Source: Mesorhizobium sp. DCY119
GTDB taxonomy: Bacteria > Pseudomonadota > Alphaproteobacteria > Rhizobiales > Rhizobiaceae
NCBI RefSeq assembly: GCF_003590645.1
Contig: NZ_CP031834.1
Location: 3,906,501-3,970,500 of the forward strand
Direction of reading: 5' to 3'
DNA length: 64,000 nucleotides
Part shown: positions 28,651 to 38,083 of the stretch, one piece after another
Position numbering within the stretch: position 1 is the first letter of the stretch
Layout: each line of letters starts with the position of its first letter
The notes under the pieces: model-generated
The model's input: the letters and a program-made list of their open reading frames with translations, nothing else
Told to the model about the DNA's origin: nothing
The model's database searches: none
Position numbers and translations under genes: made by a program

Positions 28651-30170
28651 GCGGCCCTGTCGTCCGAGTGGGTGATGTCCTTGAGCAATTCGTGGCTCGT
28701 CACCTCACTCGGGGAAACGGTCCGCACCTGGCGGCCCCGGTACATCGAAATCACGGTGTCGGCGAGGCCCAGGACCTCATCGATATCCGACGAGGCGAAC
28801 ACCACGGCCATGCCTTCGTCCGCGAGGCGGCGCAGATGGCCGTAAATCTCGGCGCGAGCGCCCACGTCGACGCCGCGCGTGGGTTCCGACACCAGCAGAA
28901 CGCGCGGTCGAATGCCCAGCCATTTGCCGAGCGCGACTTTTTGCTGATTCCCACCGCTGAGCGCACCGACCTTGTATTCGGCGCGAGTGGGATCGATCGT
29001 CATTTGCTTGGAGATCCTTGCAGTGACCTCACGCACCCTGCGCCGGCTCACCAGCCCATTGGGCGACACCTGCCGCATGGACGGCGCCACCAGATTGCGG
29101 GCAACGGTCAGGTCGGCGAATATGCCGTCCAGTTTGCGGTCGCTTGAGCAATAGGCAATTCCCGACCGCATGGCCGTCGGGAGCGTATGTGCCGGCGGCA
29201 GCGCCCGGCCTCCCACTTTTATGGAACCCGATTCGACCACGTCCGCGCCGGCGATGGCGCGCAGCAGCGCTTCAGAACCGGAGCCGACCTGACCGGCGAC
29301 GCCGACGATCTCGCCCGCGCGGACGGAGATGGATTGGCGGTTCTTGAGAGCGCGGGTGGTGACGCCCGACAATTCGAGAACGCTCTCGCCGAAGCCGGAC
29401 GAGCGCGGCGGGAACATCTCCTTCAGCGGGCGGCCGATCATCTGTTCGATGACCTTTTCGAGGGTCATGTCGCACACATTGACCGGTGCATGGCTTTCGC
29501 CGCCGCGCAGCGTGGTGATGCGATCCGCGATCTCGAACACTTCGCCGAGCCGGTGCGTCACGTAGATGACACTGTGCCCGGCCCTCGCAAGCCGTACGAC
29601 CGTGGCCTTGACCAGTTCGATGTCCGCGTCGGACAGAGCGGCGGTCGGTTCGTCCAAAATCAGGATGCGGGCATTTGTCGCCAGCAGCCGCGCGATTTCG
29701 ATAAGCTGGCGCTCGGCGACGGCGAGCTGCTCGATCCGTGCGGCCGGGTCGAGATAGGTCAGGCCGACCGCATCGAGATAGCCACGCGCCTTGCTGGCCA
29801 GACGCGAACGCGTCCACGGTCCGGAAAATGGCACGCCGCCCAGAAAAATGTTCTCGGCAGCGCTCAGTGGCCCGATGACGCTCAACTCCTGCTCTGCCAC
29901 TGCGATGCCAGCCTCGTGGGAGAGTTTGGTGCCGCCCAGCAGCGTCGACTTGCCATCGATTGCAATGGTGCCAGAATCAGGCGACTGCAGCCCGGCAAGG
30001 ATTTTCACCAACGTGCTTTTGCCAGCGCCGTTTTCACCAAGCAGGGCCATTACTTCCCCGCGCCGCAGTTGGAAATCCACGCCCTTCAACGCCTGCACGG
30101 CGCCGAAGGACTTGCAGATGCCCTTCATTTCCAGGACCAGCTGGCTTCCCGCTACACCCGACATGCTCAT
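28647..30170 (-). CDS. Sugar-type ABC transporter ATP-binding protein (system B)
   Basis: 507 residues, two nucleotide-binding domains. First Walker A GENGAGKST at 45-53, Walker B ILILDEPTAALSD; second domain has GQVGSGSEALLRA and an intact LSGGNQQKVALGKWL and VLLVSEPTRGVDVG, where the Walker B Asp-Glu is Ser-Glu. RbsA-like energising subunit of importer B. It lies 83 bp after the binding-protein gene. Confidence 0.94.
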   Translation of the reverse strand: MSMSGVAGSQLVLEMKGICKSFGAVQALKGVDFQLRRGEVMALLGENGAGKSTLVKILAGLQSPDSGTIAIDGKSTLLGGTKLSHEAGIAVAEQELSVIGPLSAAENIFLGGVPFSGPWTRSRLASKARGYLDAVGLTYLDPAARIEQLAVAERQLIEIARLLATNARILILDEPTAALSDADIELVKATVVRLARAGHSVIYVTHRLGEVFEIADRITTLRGGESHAPVNVCDMTLEKVIEQMIGRPLKEMFPPRSSGFGESVLELSGVTTRALKNRQSISVRAGEIVGVAGQVGSGSEALLRAIAGADVVESGSIKVGGRALPPAHTLPTAMRSGIAYCSSDRKLDGIFADLTVARNLVAPSMRQVSPNGLVSRRRVREVTARISKQMTIDPTRAEYKVGALSGGNQQKVALGKWLGIRPRVLLVSEPTRGVDVGARAEIYGHLRRLADEGMAVVFASSDIDEVLGLADTVISMYRGRQVRTVSPSEVTSHELLKDITHSDDRAA

Positions 30171-30253
30171 CGCTTCTGGTTTGTGCGTTCGGTTCCTGTG
30201 GGACGCGCGGTGATCAGCGCGCCCCGCAGGTGATCACGACCGAGCGCGCCGGC

Positions 30254-31363
30254 TCAGCTGTAGTTGCACAGTTCTTGCGCGGTTTTGCCCCAGATCACCG
30301 TGTTCTTGTATGCGTCTTCGGTGCCTTCCAGGGCAGTGTTGGGCATGAAGTTCCAGCGATGCGGTGGCTCGTCAATCGACGGAGGATTGTCCGAGGACAG
30401 GTACATCTCGTCGTCGATGACCTTGCCCGTGTTGATGAAGGCGGCGAGCGCATACATCGCGGCGGCCCCTTCGATGTAGGGCGATTGAACGGACGAGCCG
30501 ACGATCTCACCGGCCATGACGGCAGCATTGGTGGTCGGGTTCATGCAGGTACCCCCGACAAACAACGCGTCCTTGCCGGGGACGATGCCGCTTTCCTTGG
30601 CAGCCCGCATAGCGCCAAAGGCTAGGGCGTCGTTCACGCCATATATCCAGTTGAACTTGCCCTTATTAGCCGGAATGATTTGCGAGCCGACCGAATAGCC
30701 TTCGTTCTCCAGATAGCCACCCGAGTTGACGTCGGCGAGGATGTGCGAACTCGGGAACTCCTTCTCCATCACGGAACGGAAGCCCTCGACGCGCTGCTGT
30801 GCAGCGGTGTGTCCGGCGACAGTGTTAACTACCAAGCCGTCGCCGAGTTCAACGCCAGCCTTCTTGGCCCCGGCGATCAGCAGTTTGGCGGCATCGACGC
30901 CGCTAAGGAAATCGTTGACGCCGCCGTAGACGTCGAACAGATCCTTCTGCTCGGCGGATGGAACTTGGTTGAGAATCGCCAGTGGAATGCCGGCCTGTTT
31001 GATGGCCAGTTCAGAGGCCACCGCGGCGGCACCCGAAACCGGGTTCAGCACGATGCCGATCGGCTTGTTGCCCGTGGCCAGCATCTGCTGGATGGCAGCA
31101 TCCTGCTGTTCCTGAGACGAAGCTTCGACATAGGTGAGATCCCAGCCGAACTTCTTGGCAATGTCGGCGGCGCCCACTGCGTTCTGGCCGAAATAGGGGT
31201 TCTCACGGGACTGGCCGAACATGATGATCGACCCGGAGGTCGGCATCTCGGCCAGTGCGCCGCTGCAACCGATGGCCATGGCGACAGCCGCGGCCATCCC
31301 CGCGACGAATTTCCGCGGACGCGACTTTGCGGCCGAGGCATTGGACAGTCTGGTATTTTCCAT
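30254..31363 (-). CDS. ABC transporter substrate-binding protein, RbsB-like (system B)
   Basis: 369 residues. Signal peptide with basic N-terminus and core VAGMAAAVAMAIGCSGALA. Type-I binding fold: GSIIMFGQSRENPYFGQNAV, QEQQDAAIQQMLATG, GIVLNPVSGAAAVA, LAILNQVPSAEQ, and FNWIYGVNDALAFGAMRAA. The C-terminal portion (HRWNFMPNTALEGTEDAYKN) is longer and more aromatic than in ribose-binding proteins, in line with a larger or less polar ligand. In the same operon as two SDRs. Confidence 0.92.
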   Translation of the reverse strand: MENTRLSNASAAKSRPRKFVAGMAAAVAMAIGCSGALAEMPTSGSIIMFGQSRENPYFGQNAVGAADIAKKFGWDLTYVEASSQEQQDAAIQQMLATGNKPIGIVLNPVSGAAAVASELAIKQAGIPLAILNQVPSAEQKDLFDVYGGVNDFLSGVDAAKLLIAGAKKAGVELGDGLVVNTVAGHTAAQQRVEGFRSVMEKEFPSSHILADVNSGGYLENEGYSVGSQIIPANKGKFNWIYGVNDALAFGAMRAAKESGIVPGKDALFVGGTCMNPTTNAAVMAGEIVGSSVQSPYIEGAAAMYALAAFINTGKVIDDEMYLSSDNPPSIDEPPHRWNFMPNTALEGTEDAYKNTVIWGKTAQELCNYS

Positions 31364-31424
31364 TGCTGTTTTCCTCCCTTTTGGATTGGCAATTGACGCC
31401 GTGCGCCGGCGGCGCGACGGCCGA

Positions 31425-31955
31425 TTAGCCGGCTCGACCGAGGACCTCCCAGACCACTTTGATACGGGTGAGCGTCAGTGACGAAATCCGCCACTTTCCA
31501 TCGATGCGCCGGTACTCTTCCTGGTAGTGTCCGAAGCCGTGCATGACCTCGTTGCCATATTCGAGGCGGTCGTAGAGCGACCACCGGCCGGTGGCGTAGT
31601 CTTGAGAGTGAGCGTGGATTTGCGGATCGTGCCCCTGGTGGACCGCGACAATCTCGCCAACGGCACCAGCGATAACCTTCGCGGTTTCAGGGCCGCCAAC
31701 GACGACCCAGGAGTCCGGGTCGATGCTATCTTCGGTCACACCATGATGCCCGACATGGTGTTGCGGCTCGCCGCTGAAATCCACCCGTGCATCGTCGGTG
31801 AAGATGTCGACGATGCCGTGCCAATCCTTGAAGTCGACCGCCTGAAAGTACCGCGACTTGAGGAGCTTGATCTCCTCGATGGCCTCCAGGCGCGCAATGG
31901 GATCGAGGGCCGAACCACGTCCGCCCTCGCCAGCTTCTGACTTTGAAGCCGCCAT
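31425..31955 (-). CDS. SnoaL-like (NTF2-fold) protein
   Basis: 176 residues. It has the SnoaL_4 pattern with ARLEAIEEIKLLKSRYFQAVDFKDWHG, VDIFTDDARVDFSG and EEYRRIDGKWRISSLTLTRI. His-rich QHHVGHHG and HAHSQ segments lie near the predicted cavity. First gene of the ABC-B operon, ending 62 bp before the binding-protein start. NTF2-fold proteins near SDRs often act as ring isomerases or dehydratases, but the reaction here is unknown. Confidence 0.85.
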   Translation of the reverse strand: MAASKSEAGEGGRGSALDPIARLEAIEEIKLLKSRYFQAVDFKDWHGIVDIFTDDARVDFSGEPQHHVGHHGVTEDSIDPDSWVVVGGPETAKVIAGAVGEIVAVHQGHDPQIHAHSQDYATGRWSLYDRLEYGNEVMHGFGHYQEEYRRIDGKWRISSLTLTRIKVVWEVLGRAG

Positions 31956-32052
31956 ACCCTTATTCCTCCCTGAGGCTGCGCCTTGCTTTCGTCGCGGTGA
32001 GCGCGACAGCCTCTAAACGTTCTGTCGATCTGAAATAAACATTGGATAACTC

Positions 32053-32069
32053 ATTCGTCAATGGCTGAT
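32053..32069 (+). promoter_or_regulatory. Island operator motif, weak site
   Basis: ATTCGTCAATGGCTGAT, 12 of 17 matches to the site at 37057 (minus strand). It is about 98 bp upstream of the SnoaL/ABC-B operon start. Confidence 0.35.
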
Positions 32070-32256
32070 TCGAATCGCGGCGCATTTTGTTGGCATCTGC
32101 GGTATTCATAGGTAAGCCGTATGCCGCCCAAAAATGCCCTGCAAACAGGCAGCAAAAAGGCCAAGCGGGCTGAAGCCGAAGTCTAGGCGTGGCCCCCGCC
32201 GGGCGTATTTACAACCAAGCAGAAAGCTTTGTGGCCGTCATGGCAATGGTCATCTA

Positions 32257-32273
32257 ATTCGATAAATACAAAT
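32257..32273 (+). promoter_or_regulatory. Island operator motif, weak site
   Basis: ATTCGATAAATACAAAT, 12 of 17 matches to site 1 with both arms recognisable (ATTCG and CAAAT with N7 between). It is about 300 bp upstream of the ABC-B operon. Confidence 0.35.
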
Positions 32274-32402
32274 AGATTCGTCCAAAATGGCGCCTCCGGT
32301 GTGCTGTATATTCGAGGATTTGCGTTAAAGGCGGCATTGGCAACGCGGCAAGATCGGGACGCACTAACTCGCTGCGTGCGCAATTGTCGGCGGCGCCTCA
32401 AG

Positions 32403-33173
32403 TCATGCCGCGCCGGCCTCGTTCCAGGCTTGTCCGAGAAGCAAAAAGCTTATGAAAAGCAGTATGATTGTCACTATGAAGTTGAAGCTCCTTATGTCGA
32501 CGTACCGAACCAGCCAGACACCCATCCAGCTCGAAACCACCGCGAGAGGAACAAACACCGCGCTCGTCATCAGTTGATCGAAACTGAACAGGCCAAGCGC
32601 CGCGTAAGTGGGAAGCTTCATCGTGTTAAGCGCTGCGAAAAACATCACGCTCGTGCCGACATACACCTCCTTGGAAAGCCGCTTAGGCATCACGTAGATC
32701 TGGAAAGGCGGCGACCCGGCGTGGGCAATGGCGCTAGCAAAGCCGCCCGTCGCACCCGCACCGGCGCACAACAGTCGATCGAACCTGTAGGTGACCGCAA
32801 GCGTGGGAACGCCTCGGCAATAAACGATGACCTGCCAGATCGAGAAGATGAGCGAGACGAGGCCCAGCGCGAGCTTGACGCCCCATTCCGGCACGGTGGA
32901 GGCCAGGACATATGCGGCGAGGACACCGACCGCGCCGCTCGGGATCATCGTTACGAGAATCCGCTTGTCGAAGCTGCGCCGATACAGAAATACGGCAAGC
33001 GGGTCCTGCACCAGCATGACGGGCAGCATCAGTCCCGCGGCGGTTATCGGATCGGTCACGGCGGCGACCATGGGAGTGCTGACCATGCCGATACCCGCGA
33101 ACCCGCCTTTCGACAGGCCCAGGATCGTCACTGCGACCGCCATAACGATGTAGAAGGTCAAGCTCGCGTGCAT
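32403..33173 (-). CDS. TauE/SafE-family membrane permease
   Basis: 256 residues, seven or eight TM helices. Family motifs are present: the N-terminal LGLSKGGFAGIGMVSTPMVAA and the internal second-half repeat GATGGFASAIAHAGSPPFQIYVMP. TauE/SafE proteins export sulfite, sulfoacetate or organic anions. It lies 238 bp downstream of system C's permease gene and could be its last co-transcribed gene. An organic-acid exporter in a ring-degradation island is plausible but inferred. Confidence 0.9.
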   Translation of the reverse strand: MHASLTFYIVMAVAVTILGLSKGGFAGIGMVSTPMVAAVTDPITAAGLMLPVMLVQDPLAVFLYRRSFDKRILVTMIPSGAVGVLAAYVLASTVPEWGVKLALGLVSLIFSIWQVIVYCRGVPTLAVTYRFDRLLCAGAGATGGFASAIAHAGSPPFQIYVMPKRLSKEVYVGTSVMFFAALNTMKLPTYAALGLFSFDQLMTSAVFVPLAVVSSWMGVWLVRYVDIRSFNFIVTIILLFISFLLLGQAWNEAGAA

Positions 33174-33411
33174 TGCAATTTCCGGATTGCGGGCGCGGAC
33201 GTCAAGCTGGATCAGCAGACAACCGCGATTCGGAAGAGCTGGCCGGGATCGGTAGCAACGTCAAAAGCGTATTCCGTGCCGTTCGTCATGGTGGTGTTCC
33301 TGAGGTCCGACAGGAAGGCTCTGTCGGAAGCTTCAGCGCCGTGGATCAAGGGGAGACGTTTCCGCCGGCCGTACGCCATCGGCGCCGCGTTTGCCGTCGA
33401 GACCCCCGAAA

Positions 33412-34410
33412 CTAACTGTGGAAGATCCTCAGGACCGTCGGGATATGTCGGATCGTGACGGCAACAACGATCGCGAGCGCCTGCACCAGGAGTTGCACTG
33501 ACGTGTCGGCGCCTAGTGCGAGCACCATCTGACCCAGCTGTGCCATGAACAGCGCGGCCATGCCACTCGCGATGACGCTGCCGCGTCCGCCAGAGAACGG
33601 AGTGCCGCCGACAACCACCGCCGCGATGGCCGGCAGCAGATAGTCGTTTCCGGCGATGTGTGAAGCCGTCCCGATGAAGCCGGTGAAAAGCATTCCGGCC
33701 ACAGCGTAACAGATGGCCGCGACGGCGTAGGTCGCAACCTGATAGCGCAGAGTCGGAATTCCCGCCGCGGCGGCTGCGGCCGGGTTGGCCCCGACAGCGA
33801 CGAACCGACGCCCGGCAATGGTGCGCTTCGTGACGACACTTATGACGATGATGAAGAGCAGCGCGAGCACCACGGTCATTGGAATTCCGAACAGCGAACT
33901 GTGCGAGAACGCGGCCAGGCCCTCGGGCGCTGTCAGATAGCTCCCGCCTGACACCGTGCGAACCGCGCCGAGGAGTATGGCGTTTGTCGCCAGGGTCGCG
34001 ACTATCGGGGTGATGTTGACCCTGGCCACCAGCAAGCCGTTCACGGTGCCAATCCCGATCGCAATGAGAAGGGTCAGCGGCACCGCGAGCAGCGTCGATC
34101 CCGAGAGAAAGCCGATCTTGGCGAAGAGAAGCCCGGTGATAGTCATTATGCCCGGCAGGGACATATCCAGACCCCGCTGCTGGATGACGATCGTCATCCC
34201 GACGGCTGCAATCGCAAGGATTGCGGCAAAGGGCAGCATCGAACTGATGGCAGCCATCTTGACAACGCCCGGCGCAACGAAGGCCGAGACGATGAACAGC
34301 GCGACTGTCCCGCCCCATATCCAGGAAAACTCGTTGAACAGGCTGCGGAATTCGGAAGCCGTACCCTCTGAGGCCATGATCGGGTCCCGCCCTAGCGCGC
34401 GCGCAGTCAT
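33412..34410 (-). CDS. Sugar-type ABC transporter permease (system C, second)
   Basis: 332 residues from ATG 34410, whose codon overlaps the stop of the fused ATPase-permease gene (ATGA). CUT2 motifs: GMTIVIQQRGLDMSLPGIMTI (LDMSLPG in place of IDLSVG), ITPIVATLATNAILLG, GRRFVAVGANPAAAAAAGI and VVVGGTPFSGGRGS. It would pair with the permease half of the fusion protein to make the channel. Confidence 0.92.
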   Translation of the reverse strand: MTARALGRDPIMASEGTASEFRSLFNEFSWIWGGTVALFIVSAFVAPGVVKMAAISSMLPFAAILAIAAVGMTIVIQQRGLDMSLPGIMTITGLLFAKIGFLSGSTLLAVPLTLLIAIGIGTVNGLLVARVNITPIVATLATNAILLGAVRTVSGGSYLTAPEGLAAFSHSSLFGIPMTVVLALLFIIVISVVTKRTIAGRRFVAVGANPAAAAAAGIPTLRYQVATYAVAAICYAVAGMLFTGFIGTASHIAGNDYLLPAIAAVVVGGTPFSGGRGSVIASGMAALFMAQLGQMVLALGADTSVQLLVQALAIVVAVTIRHIPTVLRIFHS

Positions 34411-36959
34411 ACCTGAACTACTTTCTGCCGGCTCATCGAGTAGAGGGCAACGGCCGAGAGTATGAGGAAGCCGAGCAGATATTGCTGCCACTCCTGGCTG
34501 AGCTGGAGGAAGACGGTCACCGAACTCACCTGAACGATGAATACCGCCCCCAACAGGGCGCCAACAAATGATCCGCGACCACCAAACAGGCTGGCGCCGC
34601 CGATGACAACGGCCGCGATGGAACCGAGGGTGTAGTTCAATCCGGCACGAGGATCGCCGATGCCGACCTGGGATATCATGGTGATCGTGGCAAGGCCGGC
34701 AAACAGCGAACAGCCCACATAGGCGAGAAGCCGCGACAGGACCGGCTTGACGCCGGCAGTCCGCGCGGCTTCCGGCCGGGAGCCAAGCCCTCGAAGGGCA
34801 ATGCCCAGCGACCGGCGGTACAGGGCGAACTCCAGAACCAAGGCAATGAGGACCGCGACGATGAAACTGACCGGGAAAATGCCGATCTTCTGCCCCAGCG
34901 TCAGCATTATCTGGCCGTCGATCATGCCTGCCGGGATCGGCCGCAAGATGAGAGAGATGGCCTGTACGGCCATGAACGTGGCGAGGGTCGCGACCATCGG
35001 ATGCAGCTTGAGACCGTCGACCAGGAACCAGTTGATGACGCCGACCGCCAGAGCCACGGCCATCAGCAGGGACCATCCCAGCAAATGGTCGCCGACGCCG
35101 GCGCCGTTCAGCAGGAAGAATGAAGCCACGACCTGACAAAGCCCCATCAGCGGTCCGACAGACAGGTCGATGCCGCCGACCAGCATCAACAACTGCTGGC
35201 CATAGCCGACCAGCGCGAGAGTCGCCGCCAAGGTCATCATCCCTGTCAGGCTGCGCGGCGACATATAGAAGGGATTCCACAATCCCGCGAACGTACCCAG
35301 CATCAGGATTGCCGCAGCCACCATGATAAGGGGCGCGGCATTGCCTGCCGCCCACCGCCAGAAGGCCCCAACGTTCTTCTGGTGCTTGTCGCGCTGTCCG
35401 GTCGACTTCAGAACCGACGAGGTAATGTTGTCTTCGGTGACCCTTTCCCCCGAAAGCATCTCGACGATGCGGCCGCGCGAGAAGATCGCGACGCGGTCGC
35501 TCAGTCCCGCAACTTCCTGGGCGTCCGAGGAAACGACGATCACGGCGATCCCCTCGCGCGCGGTTTCGCGCAGGATTCTGTAGATTTCCGATCGCGCGCC
35601 GACGTCCACACCCTGCGTCGGTTCATCGACCAAGAGGACCCTGGGCTTGGCGGCAAGCACGCTCGACAGAACGACCTTCTGCTGGTTGCCTCCTGACAGC
35701 GATCGGATCGGCGTTTCTCCGCTCGGCGTCTTTACCGCGAACTGGCTGATTGCGTCTCGTGTACGCTCATCCTCACTGTGCGAGCTGATGATCCCGGCGC
35801 GAACATCCTTCCAAAGACTGCGTATCGAGAAGTTTTCCCGCACGGTCAGTTCGGAAAATATGCCTTCGCGGTGCCGGTCACCGGGCAAGTAGCTTATGCC
35901 CAGCTGTCTGGCTTCCTGGCTGGAACCGATCGTGACATCGTTGCCCAGAATGGTCACCTTCCCGACGCCGCGATAGATACCGGCAAGGGCGCGCATGAAT
36001 TCGCGCTGGCCGTTTGCGTCGATTCCGGCAAGGCCCAGTATTTCGCCTTCGCGCAGCTGCAGCGACACGTTCGCAAAGCCGGGGCCGGAAAAGCCTTCCG
36101 TCGCGAGGATCGGCTGGCGCTCGCCCACAATCGCCTTGTCAGGGAACGTCCTGTCCAGCGAGCCGCCGACGATCAGGGAAACGATCTGATCCTCGGACAG
36201 CTCCTTGACGTCGAAGGTGCCCTGACCTTCGCCGTCGCGAAGAACCGTCAGACGATCGGCAATCGCCTGCACCTCGCGAATCCGGTGCGAGATATAAATC
36301 ACGGCTGCCCCGCGCGCCGTCACCAAACGAACCCGTTCGAAAAGGCGCTCGACATCTTCGGCGGCGAGATGCTCGGTCGGTTCGTCAAGCACGAGCACCT
36401 TCGGCTTACATGACAGCGCCTTGACGATCTCGACGATAAACCGCTGCTCGGGGTTCAGGATCGCAACGTGTTCGCTCGGGTCTATGGAAACATCGCTGCT
36501 CCAGTGCAAAAGCAGGTTGCGGGCCCATGCGTTCAGGTTCGACAGCGGAGGCCGCAAGGATTGCGGCAGGCCAAGATACAGATTCTCGGCCACCGAAAGG
36601 TCCGGCATGAGCGCGGGCTCCTGGCGAACGATCGCGAGACCAAGGTTGCGCGCGATCTCCGGGTCGCCCCGCATGACCTCGCCGGAAATTCTAACTTCGC
36701 CTTCGGTAGCGACCAGCGCGCCCGAAGCCACCCCCATCAGGGTGGATTTTCCGGCGCCGTTCTCACCGACGAGACCGTGCACCTCGCCGGCGCGAACGTC
36801 AAAAGTGACCTGATGAAGCGCACGTACACCGGGAAAGTGCTTGGACACCCCGCGCATCTCGAGAAGAAGATCAGACGCGGACATCTTTGCCTCCGGACCT
36901 GCGGCGGATCCGGACGACGATCGCGGATCGGAGCGTACTCGCGCGCTGACTCGACGCAT
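34407..36959 (-). CDS. Fused ABC ATPase-permease, CUT2 type (system C)
   Basis: About 850 residues in a single uninterrupted frame. Residues about 26-265 form the first nucleotide-binding domain (Walker A GENGAGKST at 65-73, DEPTEHLAAEDV), about 280-520 the second (LSGGNQQKVVLSSVLAAKP, VDEPTQGVDVG), and about 545-850 a complete CUT2 permease (QQLLMLVGGIDLSVGPLMG, LGIALRGLGSRPEAARTAG, AVVIGGASLFGGRG). In most systems these are separate genes. Two starts have good ribosome sites: ATG 36959 (GGGAGGAAC) and ATG 36884 (GGAGGC), the latter giving the more usual N-terminus. No binding-protein gene adjoins; the one at 44694 is a candidate. Confidence 0.9.
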   Translation of the reverse strand: MRRVSARVRSDPRSSSGSAAGPEAKMSASDLLLEMRGVSKHFPGVRALHQVTFDVRAGEVHGLVGENGAGKSTLMGVASGALVATEGEVRISGEVMRGDPEIARNLGLAIVRQEPALMPDLSVAENLYLGLPQSLRPPLSNLNAWARNLLLHWSSDVSIDPSEHVAILNPEQRFIVEIVKALSCKPKVLVLDEPTEHLAAEDVERLFERVRLVTARGAAVIYISHRIREVQAIADRLTVLRDGEGQGTFDVKELSEDQIVSLIVGGSLDRTFPDKAIVGERQPILATEGFSGPGFANVSLQLREGEILGLAGIDANGQREFMRALAGIYRGVGKVTILGNDVTIGSSQEARQLGISYLPGDRHREGIFSELTVRENFSIRSLWKDVRAGIISSHSEDERTRDAISQFAVKTPSGETPIRSLSGGNQQKVVLSSVLAAKPRVLLVDEPTQGVDVGARSEIYRILRETAREGIAVIVVSSDAQEVAGLSDRVAIFSRGRIVEMLSGERVTEDNITSSVLKSTGQRDKHQKNVGAFWRWAAGNAAPLIMVAAAILMLGTFAGLWNPFYMSPRSLTGMMTLAATLALVGYGQQLLMLVGGIDLSVGPLMGLCQVVASFFLLNGAGVGDHLLGWSLLMAVALAVGVINWFLVDGLKLHPMVATLATFMAVQAISLILRPIPAGMIDGQIMLTLGQKIGIFPVSFIVAVLIALVLEFALYRRSLGIALRGLGSRPEAARTAGVKPVLSRLLAYVGCSLFAGLATITMISQVGIGDPRAGLNYTLGSIAAVVIGGASLFGGRGSFVGALLGAVFIVQVSSVTVFLQLSQEWQQYLLGFLILSAVALYSMSRQKVVQV

Positions 36960-37056
36960 GTTGTTCCTCCCGAACGGCGCGAACTTGGACCTGGGATTCG
37001 CGATCCACGCGCCCGAATGCCGATCCGACACCTCTGCTCTGGCATCCTCCCCTTCT

Positions 37057-37073
37057 ATTATCCAATAGCGAAT
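37057..37073 (-). promoter_or_regulatory. Island operator motif, site 2
   Basis: On the minus strand ATTCGCTATTGGATAAT: the first 11 bases are identical to site 1, 14 of 17 overall. It lies 98 bp upstream of the fused ABC gene (ATG 36959) and reads in its direction. Confidence 0.6.
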
Positions 37074-37224
37074 TGATTTGTCAATAATGGATGTCCTGAG
37101 ATGCTCACTAGTAAATCGTGATGTGTTGCCGCTGCGGTCGGGCCGCACCCGTAGGCACCCTCTGCTCTCCCATAGTCGGGCAGAATCGCAGACGATCACG
37201 AAAACCCCTTGGCATGCAAAGGCG

Positions 37225-37241
37225 ATTTGCTATAGTCGAAT
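37225..37241 (+). promoter_or_regulatory. Island operator motif, site 3
   Basis: ATTTGCTATAGTCGAAT, 14 of 17 matches to site 1, and 75 bp before the SDR start at 37316. Confidence 0.6.
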
Positions 37242-37315
37242 AATTTCGTCACTACCAAATGAAATTCGCGTAGTCTACAGTGACCCGATGCGCTGCGAGA
37301 CGGCCGGGAGGAAAC

Positions 37316-38071
37316 ATGCAGGGAATTGACCAGGCGATGGCCGTCGTCACCGGCGCTGCGCAGGGGAATGGCAAATCCATCGCCATGGGTCTCGCCGAGG
37401 CCGGTGCACGCGTCGTCGCCTGCGATATTCAGGAGACCGAAGTCATCAAGGTCGCCGAGGAGATACGCGGCCGCGGTGGCGAAGCCATCGCAATCGCTCT
37501 CGACGTCACCAGCAGGCAGAGTTGCGAGCACGTCGCCCGCGAAGCGCAACGCCAATTCGGAACGCCTGCCAAGATCCTGGTCAACAATGCCGGGATCATT
37601 CGCCGGGCGGCACCGGACGCTCCGACCTTCGACGACGACTGGTCAGCAGTCATGAATGTAAACGCGACCGGCTCGATGAATATGGTCCGCGCCTTCCTGC
37701 AGCAGCTGAGACAATCGAAAGGCCGCATAGTCAATTTGGCATCGATCATGTCGGTCGTGGCAAATCCGGGCTTGGTTGCCTACGCCGCCTCCAAGGGCGC
37801 GGTGCTTCAGATGACGCGGGCGCTCGCGCACGACCTGGCGCCCGATGACATCCGCGTGAACGCTATCGCGCCCGGTGTGATCGAGACCCCGATGACGGTT
37901 GCAACCCGGGAGAACCCGGAAGCGATTGCCCGCTTCATGGCGCACACTCCAATGCGAAGGCCGGGCAGGCCTGACGAACTGGTCGGGCCCGTTCTGTTCC
38001 TTGTGTCGGATGCATCGAGCTACGTGACCGGAGCGCTATTGCCGGTCGATGGCGGCTATCTGGCCGCGTGA
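37316..38071 (+). CDS. Short-chain dehydrogenase/reductase (SDR)
   Basis: 251 residues from ATG 37316 with GGGAGGAAAC directly upstream. Cofactor motif GAAQGNG (13-19), NNAG at 90-93 and catalytic S143, Y156 and K160 (AYAASK); ACDIQ after beta-2 suggests NAD. Followed 12 bp later by a KstD-like flavoprotein, so the pair probably oxidises a ring alcohol to a ketone and then introduces a double bond. Confidence 0.92.
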   Translation: MQGIDQAMAVVTGAAQGNGKSIAMGLAEAGARVVACDIQETEVIKVAEEIRGRGGEAIAIALDVTSRQSCEHVAREAQRQFGTPAKILVNNAGIIRRAAPDAPTFDDDWSAVMNVNATGSMNMVRAFLQQLRQSKGRIVNLASIMSVVANPGLVAYAASKGAVLQMTRALAHDLAPDDIRVNAIAPGVIETPMTVATRENPEAIARFMAHTPMRRPGRPDELVGPVLFLVSDASSYVTGALLPVDGGYLAA

Positions 38072-38083
38072 CGGAGAAGCAGG

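Larger units (their letters stand above)
31956..32402. other. Intergenic control region of the ABC-B operon
   Basis: 447 bp between the SnoaL start and the end of the TauE-family gene. Two weaker copies of the island motif lie at 32053-32069 and 32257-32273. No gene seen. Confidence 0.5.
36960..37315. other. Divergent promoter region with two island motifs
   Basis: 356 bp between the fused ABC gene and the SDR. It has motif sites at 37057-37073 (minus) and 37225-37241 (plus), each about 75-100 bp from the gene it would control. AT-rich stretches around both. Confidence 0.6.

Noticed and set aside
34410-35355. N-terminal extension giving a 647-residue permease
   Set aside because: The extra part is an out-of-frame reading of the fused ATPase-permease gene; the true start at 34410 overlaps its stop as ATGA.
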